Source: Rickettsia typhi (GTDB lineage: Bacteria > Pseudomonadota > Alphaproteobacteria > Rickettsiales > UBA1997). From it: 15,114 nucleotides of DNA. Both the position numbers and the translations under genes were made by a program. Location of the stretch: NCBI GenBank assembly GCA_945888585.1, contig CAMDAI010000009.1:1-15114 (forward strand). Direction: 5' to 3'. Below the pieces are notes generated by a model. The model was not told the DNA's origin. It searched no databases and saw only the letters and a program-made list of their open reading frames with translations. Shown one piece after another: positions 1 to 6,928 of the stretch; within the stretch, counting starts at the first letter, position 1; each line of letters starts with the position of its first letter.

Positions 1-73
1 CATTGCCAAGTTGTTTGGCTAATTCTAATAATCCTAGTTTTGGTTTGATTATTTTGTTTTCAATATTATTCAT
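1..73 (-). CDS. IS481-like transposase, N-terminal fragment (runs off left edge)
   Basis: Reading the minus strand from an ATG at 73-71, the frame stays open to the window edge and gives 24 residues containing IIKPKLGLLELAKQLGN. This strongly resembles the N-terminal helix-turn-helix start of IS481-family transposases, which continue with a 'GNVSQACKVMG'-like segment and later an rve integrase domain carrying the DDE triad. Only the N-terminus is visible, so it cannot be seen whether the element is intact. The call rests on remembered family resemblance of a short peptide. A generic HTH regulator with a similar start is the main alternative. Confidence 0.6.
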   Translation of the reverse strand, partial: MNNIENKIIKPKLGLLELAKQLGN

Positions 74-148
74 AACAATGCTAAATTAAATTAATAAAAA
101 TATTATTTTATGAAGCACTGTCTGTCAGATCAAGTAGTGGTTTTTACA
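1..148 (-). mobile_element. Right end of an IS481-like insertion sequence (partial)
   Basis: The transposase start at 73 lies about 75 bp from a plausible element end. Read inward on the minus strand from 148, the sequence begins TGTAAAAACCACTACTTGAT, which fits the 5'-TGT ends known for IS481 elements. The candidate inverted repeat covers roughly 119-148. The opposite end and the target duplication lie outside the window, so the exact boundary is inferred. The element sits about 50 bp beyond the 3' end of azoR and does not interrupt it. Confidence 0.45.
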
Positions 149-197
149 AATTAAGTAAGGTTAAATTTTCTATATAATTTTGTTTTTTTGACTATTT

Positions 198-803
198 TTA
201 AATTACCTCATCAATTTCTTTTCTGGATTTCATTATAACTTCATCAATATTAGTTGAACTTCCAAGTCCTTCAGCATAAAAAAATTGTATTGATTTAATT
301 CCTAAAAATCCCAAGACTGCTTTTAAATACGGTTCTTGAAAATCAGAACTGTTGATTGGATCATGTGAATAAAAACCTCCGCGTGATACCGCAATATAGA
401 CTTGTTTATCATTAACTAATCCTTTTATTCCTTCTGTATTGTAGGAAAAAGTTTTTCCAACTCGAGTAATGTGATCAATCCAGGCCTTTAGAACGGAAGG
501 AATACTCCAATTCCACATTGGGCTGCCAATCACTATAATATCAGTTTTCAGAAGTTCATCAGTTGCTTCATTGGATAATTGTAATAATTGTTTTTGTTCT
601 TTGCTTTGAGTGTTATCAGGTGTGTAAAAGGCATTAATATGATCATCAGTTAAATGCGGAAATGGATTTTTAGTTAAATCCCTTACAGTTATTTTACTAT
701 TAGGATATTTAGTTAGAAGACGGTTTACAATTTCTTTGGTAAGTCTTCTACTAATAGAGTTCTGACCCCTTGGTGATGACTCAATAACTAAAATGTTTTT
801 CAT
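198..803 (-). CDS. azoR: FMN-dependent NADH-azoreductase (AzoR/AcpD family)
   Basis: This flavodoxin-fold oxidoreductase uses NAD(P)H and FMN to reduce quinones and azo compounds by two-electron transfer in the cytoplasm; a quinone-detoxifying role is the usual interpretation. At 201 aa it has the same length as E. coli AzoR. The first beta strand and phosphate loop read NILVIESSPRG (residues 3-13). The flavin-binding segment SPMWNWSIPSVLKAWIDHI (94-112) matches the family PMxNxxIPxxLKxxxD pattern and is followed by VGKTFSYN. A second cofactor loop, SRGG, is at 140-143, followed by the typical PYLKAVLGFLGI. No Shine-Dalgarno is visible. A good promoter candidate lies just upstream, and the predicted leader is only about 5 nt. 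The gene is divergent from the phytochelatin-synthase-like gene, and an IS end lies downstream. Confidence 0.93.
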   Translation of the reverse strand: MKNILVIESSPRGQNSISRRLTKEIVNRLLTKYPNSKITVRDLTKNPFPHLTDDHINAFYTPDNTQSKEQKQLLQLSNEATDELLKTDIIVIGSPMWNWSIPSVLKAWIDHITRVGKTFSYNTEGIKGLVNDKQVYIAVSRGGFYSHDPINSSDFQEPYLKAVLGFLGIKSIQFFYAEGLGSSTNIDEVIMKSRKEIDEVI

Positions 804-815
804 AGAAAAAAATAG

Positions 816-844
816 TATATACTTAAATTTATAAAGGATATCAA
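816..844 (-). promoter_or_regulatory. Candidate sigma70-type promoter for azoR
   Basis: On the minus strand, TTGATA (plus coordinates 844-839) is followed after exactly 17 nt by TATATA (821-816). The start of transcription would fall near 809, leaving a very short leader before the ATG at 803. The hexamers are good, but chance matches are common in DNA this AT-rich. Confidence 0.4.
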
Positions 845-899
845 TAATATAATGCTAATTTTTTAATAAAGAAGATTACATTTTAACCACCTTCAATCC

Positions 900-929
900 T
901 TGAAAGGTAATATATGATTATTATATAAC
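900..929 (+). promoter_or_regulatory. Candidate sigma70-type promoter for the phytochelatin-synthase-like gene
   Basis: TTGAAA at 900-905 is followed by TATATA at 922-927 (16-nt spacer) or TATAAC at 924-929 (18-nt spacer). The start would lie near 935, giving a leader of about 28 nt before the ATG at 963. A TATAAT at 931-936 lacks a properly spaced -35. A TTAA-N7-TTAA motif at 946-960 sits in the predicted leader and is discussed separately. Confidence 0.4.
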
Positions 930-962
930 TTATAATTTTTCAAATTTAACCAAATATTAAAT

Positions 963-1823
963 ATGACTCTAAAATTAAAAATGATTACAGCAGCATCTTT
1001 GCTTGCCATATTAAATGTTAATATTGCTCTGGCTAATGAAAATAATTTTACCAAAAGTTTTACTTTTCATTATGATAAATATCCTGAAAGTACTTATAGT
1101 AAGCAAGTCGCAGTTATAAATTGGGATAGTAAAGAAGGTATTCAAAGATTTGAAAGAACTGAGTTTAAAGGAGATTTTTATCGTTTAGCTCATCATTTTA
1201 AGCCTCAAATTAATCCGGCAGCCTGTGGTCAAGCTGCAGCAACTATTTTGCTTTCTGCTATTTATGAAGAAAATAAAAAGCCATTTCCGGTAATTGAAGA
1301 GTGGCCAGTTACAATTAATGATACTAAATATCCTTTGCAATATCGTTTATTTAACGAAACCAATTTCTTTAACAGTGAAACTGACAAAATTCTTGATAGA
1401 AGAGCAATTTCAATGAAATTAACCAAAGCTGATGGAAAATTTGGTGGCGGTATTGATATTGAAGAATTGCAAAAAATGTTAAAAATTCACGGTGTTAAGT
1501 CAAAATTGATTAATGTTGAAAAGTACGGCGATGAAGATTTAATAAAATTTAGAGATTTAGTAAAAGAAACGGTTAATTCTGATAAAAAGTTTTTACTTTT
1601 GAATTATGATCATTCATATAAAGGCTTAATGGGGGGTCATTTCTCTCCAGTTGCTGCTTATGATGCAAAATCTGATTCAGTTTTAATACTAGATGTTGCA
1701 GCTCATAGAAATCCTTGGATTTGGATCAATTTAAGCGATATTTATCATGCTATGAATACCAAAAACTATGCTGGTACTAGCTATCGCGGTTATTTAATTG
1801 TTGATAGTAAATTGAATAAATAA
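963..1823 (+). CDS. Exported phytochelatin-synthase-like cysteine peptidase (PF05023 type)
   Basis: This is a papain-fold gamma-glutamylcysteine dipeptidyl transferase/hydrolase of the phytochelatin synthase family. Plant enzymes polymerise glutathione into metal-binding phytochelatins; short prokaryotic forms such as Nostoc alr0975 mainly remove glycine from glutathione. Residues 1-24 form a signal peptide: a K-rich start, hydrophobic core 8-20 and an ALA site before NENNF. The catalytic set is intact. Q82 is the oxyanion residue, in QINPAACG with C88 as nucleophile, H226 lies in GGHFSPVAAY, and D244 in LILDVA. The Q-to-C spacing of 6 and H-to-D spacing of 18 equal those I recall for plant and Nostoc enzymes. 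The family tail AMNT...SYRGYLIV is present. The Cys-rich C-terminal domain of eukaryotic enzymes is absent, as in other bacterial forms. The 286-aa product should act in the periplasm or beyond. It is a single-gene unit, divergent from azoR and convergent with mscS. Confidence 0.9.
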   Translation: MTLKLKMITAASLLAILNVNIALANENNFTKSFTFHYDKYPESTYSKQVAVINWDSKEGIQRFERTEFKGDFYRLAHHFKPQINPAACGQAAATILLSAIYEENKKPFPVIEEWPVTINDTKYPLQYRLFNETNFFNSETDKILDRRAISMKLTKADGKFGGGIDIEELQKMLKIHGVKSKLINVEKYGDEDLIKFRDLVKETVNSDKKFLLLNYDHSYKGLMGGHFSPVAAYDAKSDSVLILDVAAHRNPWIWINLSDIYHAMNTKNYAGTSYRGYLIVDSKLNK

Positions 1824-1843
1824 ATTAAGATTAAACTTTGGAA

Positions 1844-1881
1844 TATAGACATAACAATTTATTTTAATTGTTATGTCTATA
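1844..1881. terminator. Bidirectional hairpin between convergent genes
   Basis: ATAGACATAACAATT (1845-1859) and AATTGTTATGTCTAT (1866-1880) are perfect inverted repeats around a 6-nt loop, and one more T-A pair (1844/1881) extends the stem to 16 bp. It lies between the stop of the phytochelatin-synthase-like gene (1823) and the stop of mscS (1893), where both transcripts need to end. The U-tract on either side is weak, so the terminator role rests mainly on position and stem quality. Confidence 0.65.
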
Positions 1882-1892
1882 AAATTTGTGAA

Positions 1893-3176
1893 TTAGTCAA
1901 TAACTTTAAAAGAATCACGGTTTTTTACATAAAGATCCATTTGCGGAAGAGCAATTTCTACATTATATTCTTTAAATTTTTGTAAAATAGAGATCATCAC
2001 TTCACTTTTTGGTGCCATTCTTCCATCAATTACATTGCTAACCCAGAAATACAAAATCATTTCAATACCATTTGAAGTAAAATTAATAACGTAGCACTCA
2101 ATTGTTGGATATCGTAAGCATCTTGCATTTTCTTTAGCAGATTGCATCATCAACTCTTGAGCTTTCTTTACATCGGCTCCGTAAGCAATAGTAAGTTTGA
2201 TCTCAATCCTTCCACGAGTATTATTATAAGTTAAATTATTAACCCGATGAGTAATAAAATCTTCATTTGGAACCATTATTTCCTTACCATCAAAGGCTTC
2301 AATTAAAATATATCTGCTGCCAAAATATGTCATGGTTCCAATTGTTCCATCATCTAATTCAATCCAATCTCCAACTTGTACTGATTTTTCAAATAAAAGA
2401 ATAATGCCACTTATAAAATTTGAGGCAATTTTCTGTAATCCAAATCCAATACCAACACCTACAGCCCCACCTACCACTGCAAAAGTGGCTGTATCAACCC
2501 CAAAAACTTTTAAAATTATGATAAAAACTATAAAATAGATGATTAAGTCTATTATTTTACTAATTACACTCTTGGTACTTGATTTTATTGATTTTTTGCT
2601 CTCTATATAATTTTTAATTTTTCTAGATGCTAATCCAGAAAACCAAAATACAGCAAGTAATATAGTAACCCCCTTAATTACCATATATATTGAAATTCGC
2701 ATTGAACCAATTTTTAAGGAAAAACTATCAAGGTAACTTATTGTTGGATCAAGTAAGTCCAATATACTCAAAATTAAAATTGGAATTAGCAAAAACCCAA
2801 TAATGTTGGCAATTAAAGTACTTTCAAAAAATACTCTTAAGAAGCGTAGAAATAATAAAAGAGAAAATAGTTGGATTATTGTAGAAAATAGAGAAATATT
2901 TTTATGAAACTCAGCAAAAATTATTGCACCAACTGATAATATAATAACGGCTAAAGTTGGTAGTAACAAAGGTTGTACATATCTGGCGGCAACCTTTTTA
3001 GAATAAGAATCTCCACTTAAGGAAGGGCTGCTAATTTTTGGAAAAATAAATATCTTATAGAGTCTATAAAATAGATGAATAAATAAAAAACAAAGAGTTA
3101 TAGCAAAAATCTGCCAATAAAAACTTGGAATTAAAATAGTTTTATAAAGATCAGAAAATATCTTGCTATAATCCAT
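1893..3176 (-). CDS. MscS-family small-conductance mechanosensitive channel
   Basis: This inner-membrane channel opens under membrane tension and releases solutes during hypo-osmotic shock. At 427 aa it is longer than E. coli MscS (286 aa), with extra N-terminal membrane helices. Hydrophobic segments lie near residues 20-40, 68-88, 98-115, 121-142, 162-180 and 207-225. The pore-lining TM3 follows, with the Gly/Ala-rich stretch VVGGAVGVGIGFGLQKIASN (234-253). The beta domain carries VQVGDWIELDDGTIGTM (266-282) and VPNEDFITHRVNN (302-314), and the alpha/beta C-terminal domain ends near IALPQMDLYV. These features place it in the MscS superfamily, nearer the multi-helix YnaI/MscM-like members than MscS itself, so no gene symbol is assigned. 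It starts 11 nt after the icd stop and is probably cotranscribed with icd. Confidence 0.92.
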   Translation of the reverse strand: MDYSKIFSDLYKTILIPSFYWQIFAITLCFLFIHLFYRLYKIFIFPKISSPSLSGDSYSKKVAARYVQPLLLPTLAVIILSVGAIIFAEFHKNISLFSTIIQLFSLLLFLRFLRVFFESTLIANIIGFLLIPILILSILDLLDPTISYLDSFSLKIGSMRISIYMVIKGVTILLAVFWFSGLASRKIKNYIESKKSIKSSTKSVISKIIDLIIYFIVFIIILKVFGVDTATFAVVGGAVGVGIGFGLQKIASNFISGIILLFEKSVQVGDWIELDDGTIGTMTYFGSRYILIEAFDGKEIMVPNEDFITHRVNNLTYNNTRGRIEIKLTIAYGADVKKAQELMMQSAKENARCLRYPTIECYVINFTSNGIEMILYFWVSNVIDGRMAPKSEVMISILQKFKEYNVEIALPQMDLYVKNRDSFKVID

Positions 3177-3187
3177 ATTTTATTTAG

Positions 3188-4681
3188 TTATTCTCCTTGA
3201 CCAGAGCTATATCCAGCCTTTCCATTAAATAGATATAAGCCTTCATATTTAATAAAATCAACATTTTTATCGCTAAAAATATTAAGCATTTCAATTAAAT
3301 TTTTGTGAGTTATGGTTTTGTTCTCATCAATTATTTCATTACTAGACTTACCAGTAATTCCTTTGCCAATAAATCTTAAAATAGTATGGCCTTTAGGATA
3401 ATTGGGTTCCATATGTTTATCAAGTACTGGCCACATAACAAGACCTTTAGCTGTGATCATTTTTACTTCCAATTTTTCGCTTTCAATAGAATTAATTAAA
3501 CTAATTAAATCTTTAAATTCTTTTGGCCAATCAATAAATAAATCAAAACCAATTAATGATTTTTTATCAATGGAATTATCGGTTGAAGATATTGATTTAA
3601 TTTGGTTATTTGACGGAGTAGTGGAAAAATTAGCAATTGGCAATTGTACTGGAATTTGGTTAAGTCTTGCTATGATTGCATCTGTAAATTCTTTGGTTCC
3701 AACTTTTTTCTTGCTGATCTTTTCATTATAAATATCAGCAGGATGAATTCCGTCCTCGATAGTTTTGAACAATGCATTTCTAATTTTATTTGCTACTTCA
3801 TTATGACCAATATGAACCAACATCATTACTGCCGCCTGTAACAATCCAGTTGGGTTAGCCATGTCTTTTCCGGCTATATCAGGAGCAGATCCATGAATTG
3901 CTTCAAACATTGCATAATTATTGCCAATATTAGCTGAGCCCGCTAGTCCAACTGAGCCAGAAATTTCAGCGGCAACATCAGAAATAATATCTCCATACAA
4001 ATTTAATGTAACAATTACATCAAAAATTTCTGGTTTAGCCGCAAGTCTTGCTGTTCCTATGTCTACGATATAATGATCAGCAGTAATGCTTGGATATTCT
4101 TTAGAAATTGTATCAAAAGTCTTATGAAATAAACCGTCAGTAATTTTCATAATGTTGTCTTTGGAAAAACAAGTGACTTTTTTACGATTATTTCTTATTG
4201 CATATTCAAAAGCATAACGAACAATTTTCTCACAGCCTTGTTTAGTAAGTATTTTTAAGCATTGATAAACTTGATCGGTTTGACGATGTTCAATTCCTGT
4301 ATATAAATCTTCTTCATTTTCTCGTATTATCACTACATCCATTTTGGGATGTTTGGTTGCAACAAAAGGATAAAAAGAATTTACTGGACGTACATTAGCA
4401 TAAAGACCCAATTTTTTTCTCATAGTTACATTTAAACTTTTGTAACCACCACCCTGTGGGGTTGTAATCGGAGCTTTTAGTAATATTCGAGTGGAATTTA
4501 ATTCTTCCCAAGCTGATGGCATTAAGCCAGAACTAAAGCCCTTTTCATATATATTTTTTCCAACCTCAATAACATTGAATTTAACTTTTGCATTAGCTTC
4601 TTTTAGAATTCTGACTGTTGATTCCATAATTTCTGGACCAATACCGTCTCCATAGGCAATAGTAATGGGTGTAATGCTCAT
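3188..4681 (-). CDS. icd: Isocitrate dehydrogenase, Rickettsia/Thermus-type with C-terminal domain
   Basis: This TCA-cycle enzyme oxidatively decarboxylates isocitrate to 2-oxoglutarate. The N-terminal 340 residues form the isopropylmalate/isocitrate dehydrogenase fold. Isocitrate-binding residues are S82, N84, R88 and R98 (KSLNVTMRKKLGLYANVRP), then R120 in IIRENEEDLYTGIE. K174 is the likely catalytic lysine. Metal-binding aspartates are D231 and D235 in NLYGDIISD. The cofactor loop is HGSAPDIAGKDMANPTG (263-279). E. coli has Lys-Tyr (K344/Y345) at the position of D268-I269, the residues that contact the NADP 2'-phosphate; Asp-Ile is the pattern of NAD-linked enzymes, so NAD+ may be preferred. 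A linker (about 345-372) leads to an extra domain (about 374-486) of the kind known from Thermus and Rickettsia enzymes. The 497-aa length fits that type. It is divergent from lnt and followed by mscS. Confidence 0.95.
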   Translation of the reverse strand: MSITPITIAYGDGIGPEIMESTVRILKEANAKVKFNVIEVGKNIYEKGFSSGLMPSAWEELNSTRILLKAPITTPQGGGYKSLNVTMRKKLGLYANVRPVNSFYPFVATKHPKMDVVIIRENEEDLYTGIEHRQTDQVYQCLKILTKQGCEKIVRYAFEYAIRNNRKKVTCFSKDNIMKITDGLFHKTFDTISKEYPSITADHYIVDIGTARLAAKPEIFDVIVTLNLYGDIISDVAAEISGSVGLAGSANIGNNYAMFEAIHGSAPDIAGKDMANPTGLLQAAVMMLVHIGHNEVANKIRNALFKTIEDGIHPADIYNEKISKKKVGTKEFTDAIIARLNQIPVQLPIANFSTTPSNNQIKSISSTDNSIDKKSLIGFDLFIDWPKEFKDLISLINSIESEKLEVKMITAKGLVMWPVLDKHMEPNYPKGHTILRFIGKGITGKSSNEIIDENKTITHKNLIEMLNIFSDKNVDFIKYEGLYLFNGKAGYSSGQGE

Positions 4682-4742
4682 ATATTTAGAAAATTAGCGT
4701 GACAAAATAATTAACAAGACTAATAATTAACCTTATTCTTTC

Positions 4743-4748
4743 TATAAT
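4743..4748 (+). promoter_or_regulatory. Candidate -10 element of the lnt promoter
   Basis: A consensus TATAAT lies 21 nt before the lnt ATG in the 88-bp icd/lnt divergent gap. No good -35 is found at 16-18 nt spacing; the hexamer at 4720-4725 is CTAATA. The call rests on the -10 and its position. Confidence 0.35.
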
Positions 4749-4769
4749 TCAAGCCTTGAGAAGCTATTA

Positions 4770-6320
4770 ATGCAAATAAAGAATTTATTGCAAAACAAAA
4801 GATTTTTTGCCTTTGTTTTTGGTGGAATTTCTACTTTTGCTTTCGCGCCATTTAATTTTATTATTGCTGCATTAGTTGGATTTAGTGCTATTTTGTTAAT
4901 TACCGATGGAATTAAAGAAAAAAAAGAAATTTTCAAAATATCCTGGTGTTTTGGATTTGGTCATTTTTTAATTGGTTTATATTGGATTTCAATCTCACTT
5001 TTAGTTGATGTTGCAAAGTTTGCCTGGTTAATTCCTTTTTCTATATCTTTAATTCCAGCTCTAGCTGCTTGTTATATTGGGCTAGCAATTTTATTTACCA
5101 ATTTGATTGCAATAAAATTACAATTAAATAAATCAAAAAAAATCCTTTTATTAGCAATTATTTGGGTGTTTTTTGAATATATTAGATCAAATTTTATTTT
5201 TGGAGGATTTCCATGGAATCAGATTGGATATATCTTTATGTTCAATTTAGAGATATCCCAATTGGCATCAATCGTTGGAATTTATGGATTAAGCATTTTG
5301 GCAATTATCATTTGTTGTCTTCCATCTTTATTTATTAAAATAAAAGATGAAAAATTAAGCTTTGTTTTGGCAAAAGAAAGTTATTTGATTTTATTTTCTT
5401 GTTTGATTGTACTTGGTTTATCATGGATCTATGGAAGTCATTTATTGAATAAACCTAATTACCAAAAGTCGATTAAATTACGCCTAGTACAGCCAGCAAT
5501 TAAACAGGAGAACAAATGGGATCAGCGGTCACGTTATAAATCTTTCATGGAAAATATAATTTTATCTAAACAACCAGGTTTAGAAGAAATAGATTATTTA
5601 ATTTGGTCAGAAAGTGCGGTTCCCTATATAATTGATAAGGATAATGAAATATTGTTAAAAGAAATATCCAAGGCAATACCTTCAAAAGGATTTTTAATAA
5701 CTGGTGGATTAAGAGCTGAATTTAAAGACCAAAATCTAAAAGAAATCAATAAAGTGTGGAATAGTATTTTTATAATTGATAGTGTAGGAAATATCATTAA
5801 TTCGTATGACAAACATCGCCTGGTTCCATTTGGAGAGTACATACCTTTTGCTCAATTCTTACCTTTCATTTCGAAAATAACTGATGGTGCGGTTGGTTTT
5901 AGTACTGGTAATGGTCCACAAACTATTAAAGTTAGCGATAATTTGCCAAGTTTCAGTCCACTAATTTGTTATGAGGTAATTTATACAGATAAAATTATTG
6001 ATAAAAATAATCCACCTCAGTTTTTTGTTAATCTAACTAATGATGCTTGGTTTGGTAATAGTTCTGGTCCATATCAGCATTTTGCCATGGCAAGGATGCG
6101 TGCTATTGAATATGGAATTCCGCTTGTAAGAGTGGCTAATACCGGTATATCCGCTATTATTGATTCTCATGGAAGAATAATTAAACAGAAAAATCTTGGT
6201 GAAAAAGGAATAGTTGATGTGGAATTAAAAGTAAATTCAAACCATTCTACATATGGTCAAAATGATTCAAACTATCTTCTTATGCTAGTCTATTTTATTC
6301 TATTGTTGATATTATTATAA
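4770..6320 (+). CDS. lnt: Apolipoprotein N-acyltransferase
   Basis: Lnt performs the last step of bacterial lipoprotein maturation. It transfers an acyl chain from a phospholipid to the N-terminal cysteine of diacylated lipoproteins on the periplasmic side of the inner membrane. The first about 225 residues are strongly hydrophobic with several membrane segments and include the FGGISTFAFAPFNF start and the GGFPWNQIGY loop (145-154). The nitrilase-like domain follows from about 234. Its Glu-Lys-Cys triad is visible: E281 in LIWSESAVP, K348 in YDKHRLVPFGEYIPF, and C400 in PLICYEVIYTD. Further family signatures are NLTNDAWFG (421-429), QHFAMARMRAIE (436-447) and RVANTGISA (454-462). A final hydrophobic helix spans 502-516. 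The 516-aa length is normal. It stands alone between icd and the Xre regulator. Confidence 0.96.
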   Translation: MQIKNLLQNKRFFAFVFGGISTFAFAPFNFIIAALVGFSAILLITDGIKEKKEIFKISWCFGFGHFLIGLYWISISLLVDVAKFAWLIPFSISLIPALAACYIGLAILFTNLIAIKLQLNKSKKILLLAIIWVFFEYIRSNFIFGGFPWNQIGYIFMFNLEISQLASIVGIYGLSILAIIICCLPSLFIKIKDEKLSFVLAKESYLILFSCLIVLGLSWIYGSHLLNKPNYQKSIKLRLVQPAIKQENKWDQRSRYKSFMENIILSKQPGLEEIDYLIWSESAVPYIIDKDNEILLKEISKAIPSKGFLITGGLRAEFKDQNLKEINKVWNSIFIIDSVGNIINSYDKHRLVPFGEYIPFAQFLPFISKITDGAVGFSTGNGPQTIKVSDNLPSFSPLICYEVIYTDKIIDKNNPPQFFVNLTNDAWFGNSSGPYQHFAMARMRAIEYGIPLVRVANTGISAIIDSHGRIIKQKNLGEKGIVDVELKVNSNHSTYGQNDSNYLLMLVYFILLLILL

Positions 6321-6327
6321 AATTACT

Positions 6328-6357
6328 TTCTTTTTTACTTAAACCCACAAAAAAGAA
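6328..6357. terminator. A/T-only hairpin after lnt, weak terminator candidate
   Basis: TTCTTTTTT (6328-6336) and AAAAAAGAA (6349-6357) are perfect inverted repeats with a 12-nt loop, beginning 7 nt after the lnt stop. The stem has a single G-C pair, so stability is low and transcription could read into the downstream regulator. Confidence 0.25.
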
Positions 6358-6397
6358 TTGATTGATCTTTCCAAAGAATTTTAATTGCCACTTAAAA

Positions 6398-6784
6398 ATG
6401 ATACTAAGTCCCATTGATACCCATATTGGTAAAAAACTAAAGAAAATCAGAATGATGTCAGGAATGACGCAAGACCAGCTTGGTGAATTGATCGGAGTTA
6501 CTTTTCAACAAATTCAAAAATATGAAAAAGGATTAAATAGAATTAGCGCCGGAAGACTTTATGAACTTTCTCAGATTTTTGGTAAACCAATTAGTGCTTT
6601 TTTTAATGATTATACACCAGATAAAGAGTACTATAATTTTAAACATAAACAAGAGCAGGAACATCTTGATTTTGATGAATTAAGAAGTAAAGAAATTATA
6701 AATTTAATCAAAGCTTTTAATAAAATCAGTAAATCAGGCGTTAGAAAAAATATTATTGCTTTACTTTATTCTATTCCAAATTAA
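6398..6784 (+). CDS. Xre/Cro-type helix-turn-helix transcriptional regulator
   Basis: This is a 128-aa DNA-binding protein. The Cro/C1-type domain spans about residues 10-67 (IGKKLKKIRMMSGMTQDQLG then VTFQQIQKYEKGLNRISAGRL). This is the alphaproteobacterial subtype whose recognition helix reads TFQQIQKYE. A short, charged, helical C-terminal tail (about 75-128) is probably for dimerisation. The subtype includes small regulators of Ehrlichia and Anaplasma (EcxR/ApxR-like), so regulation of host-interaction genes is possible but not shown here. The frame extends back to a TTG at 6362, but the ATG at 6398 gives the family-typical SPIDTHIGKKLK start and is preferred. It lies between lnt and parA. 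Its target genes cannot be read from the sequence. Confidence 0.88.
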   Translation: MILSPIDTHIGKKLKKIRMMSGMTQDQLGELIGVTFQQIQKYEKGLNRISAGRLYELSQIFGKPISAFFNDYTPDKEYYNFKHKQEQEHLDFDELRSKEIINLIKAFNKISKSGVRKNIIALLYSIPN

Positions 6785-6928
6785 TAAGTGGATCCTAATT
6801 GATTTAATAAAGATTTATTAGAGAAATATTTGAAAAATAGATTGAAAAATATTTTTTTTAGACGAAAATGTTTTTCGGTTCATGTTTAATTACGATTGTT
6901 TCACGTGAAACTATTAAATGTATAATAA
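6785..6928 (+). promoter_or_regulatory. parA upstream region (contains parS)
   Basis: This 144-bp AT-rich gap separates the regulator gene from parA. It contains A/T tracts (6830-6860) with a repeated TTGAAAAATA-like motif at 6830-6838 and 6842-6850, and the parS palindrome near its right end. No convincing paired -35/-10 was found. The TATAAT at 6921-6926 is too close to the parA ATG to act as a normal -10. Confidence 0.3.
6898..6911. promoter_or_regulatory. parS: parS centromere site 1
   Basis: GTTTCACGTGAAAC is a perfect 14-bp palindrome and matches the core of the bacterial parS consensus TGTTTCACGTGAAACA. The outer left base fits (T6897) and the outer right base does not (T6912). It ends 17 nt before the parA start, so ParB bound here could also affect parAB transcription. 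ParB loads at parS and spreads as a CTP-dependent clamp. Confidence 0.93.

Noticed and set aside
2332..2538. 68-aa plus-strand frame inside mscS
   Set aside because: It is the antisense of the conserved MscS pore and beta-domain coding region, with a Pro/Thr-rich product and no recognisable motif.
3402..3841. Two overlapping plus-strand frames (3402-3731 and 3644-3841) inside icd
   Set aside because: Both are antisense to icd, have no family features and no ribosome-binding site.
4742..4936. 64-aa minus-strand frame over the start of lnt
   Set aside because: It is antisense to the lnt N-terminus and its stop falls in the promoter gap; shadow frame.
5624..5842. 72-aa minus-strand frame inside lnt
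   Set aside because: It is antisense to the nitrilase-domain coding region, which carries the catalytic Lys codon.
6362..6397. TTG-initiated 12-residue extension of the Xre regulator
   Set aside because: The ATG at 6398 gives the normal family N-terminus; the extension is a low-complexity stretch read from the intergenic gap with no supporting ribosome-binding site.
6805..6820. TAATAAA/TTTATTA inverted repeat after the Xre gene as a terminator
   Set aside because: The stem is A/T only, with a 2-nt gap that would force a shorter stem; it is expected by chance in this AT-rich gap.
6921..6926. TATAAT just before parA as a -10 box
   Set aside because: It ends 2 nt before the ATG, so transcription would begin inside the coding region; no matching -35.
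6785..6928. Chromosomal origin (oriC) beside parA
   Set aside because: The parS site suggests that oriC is near, but no DnaA-box cluster (TTATCCACA-like) was seen here or in the other gaps.
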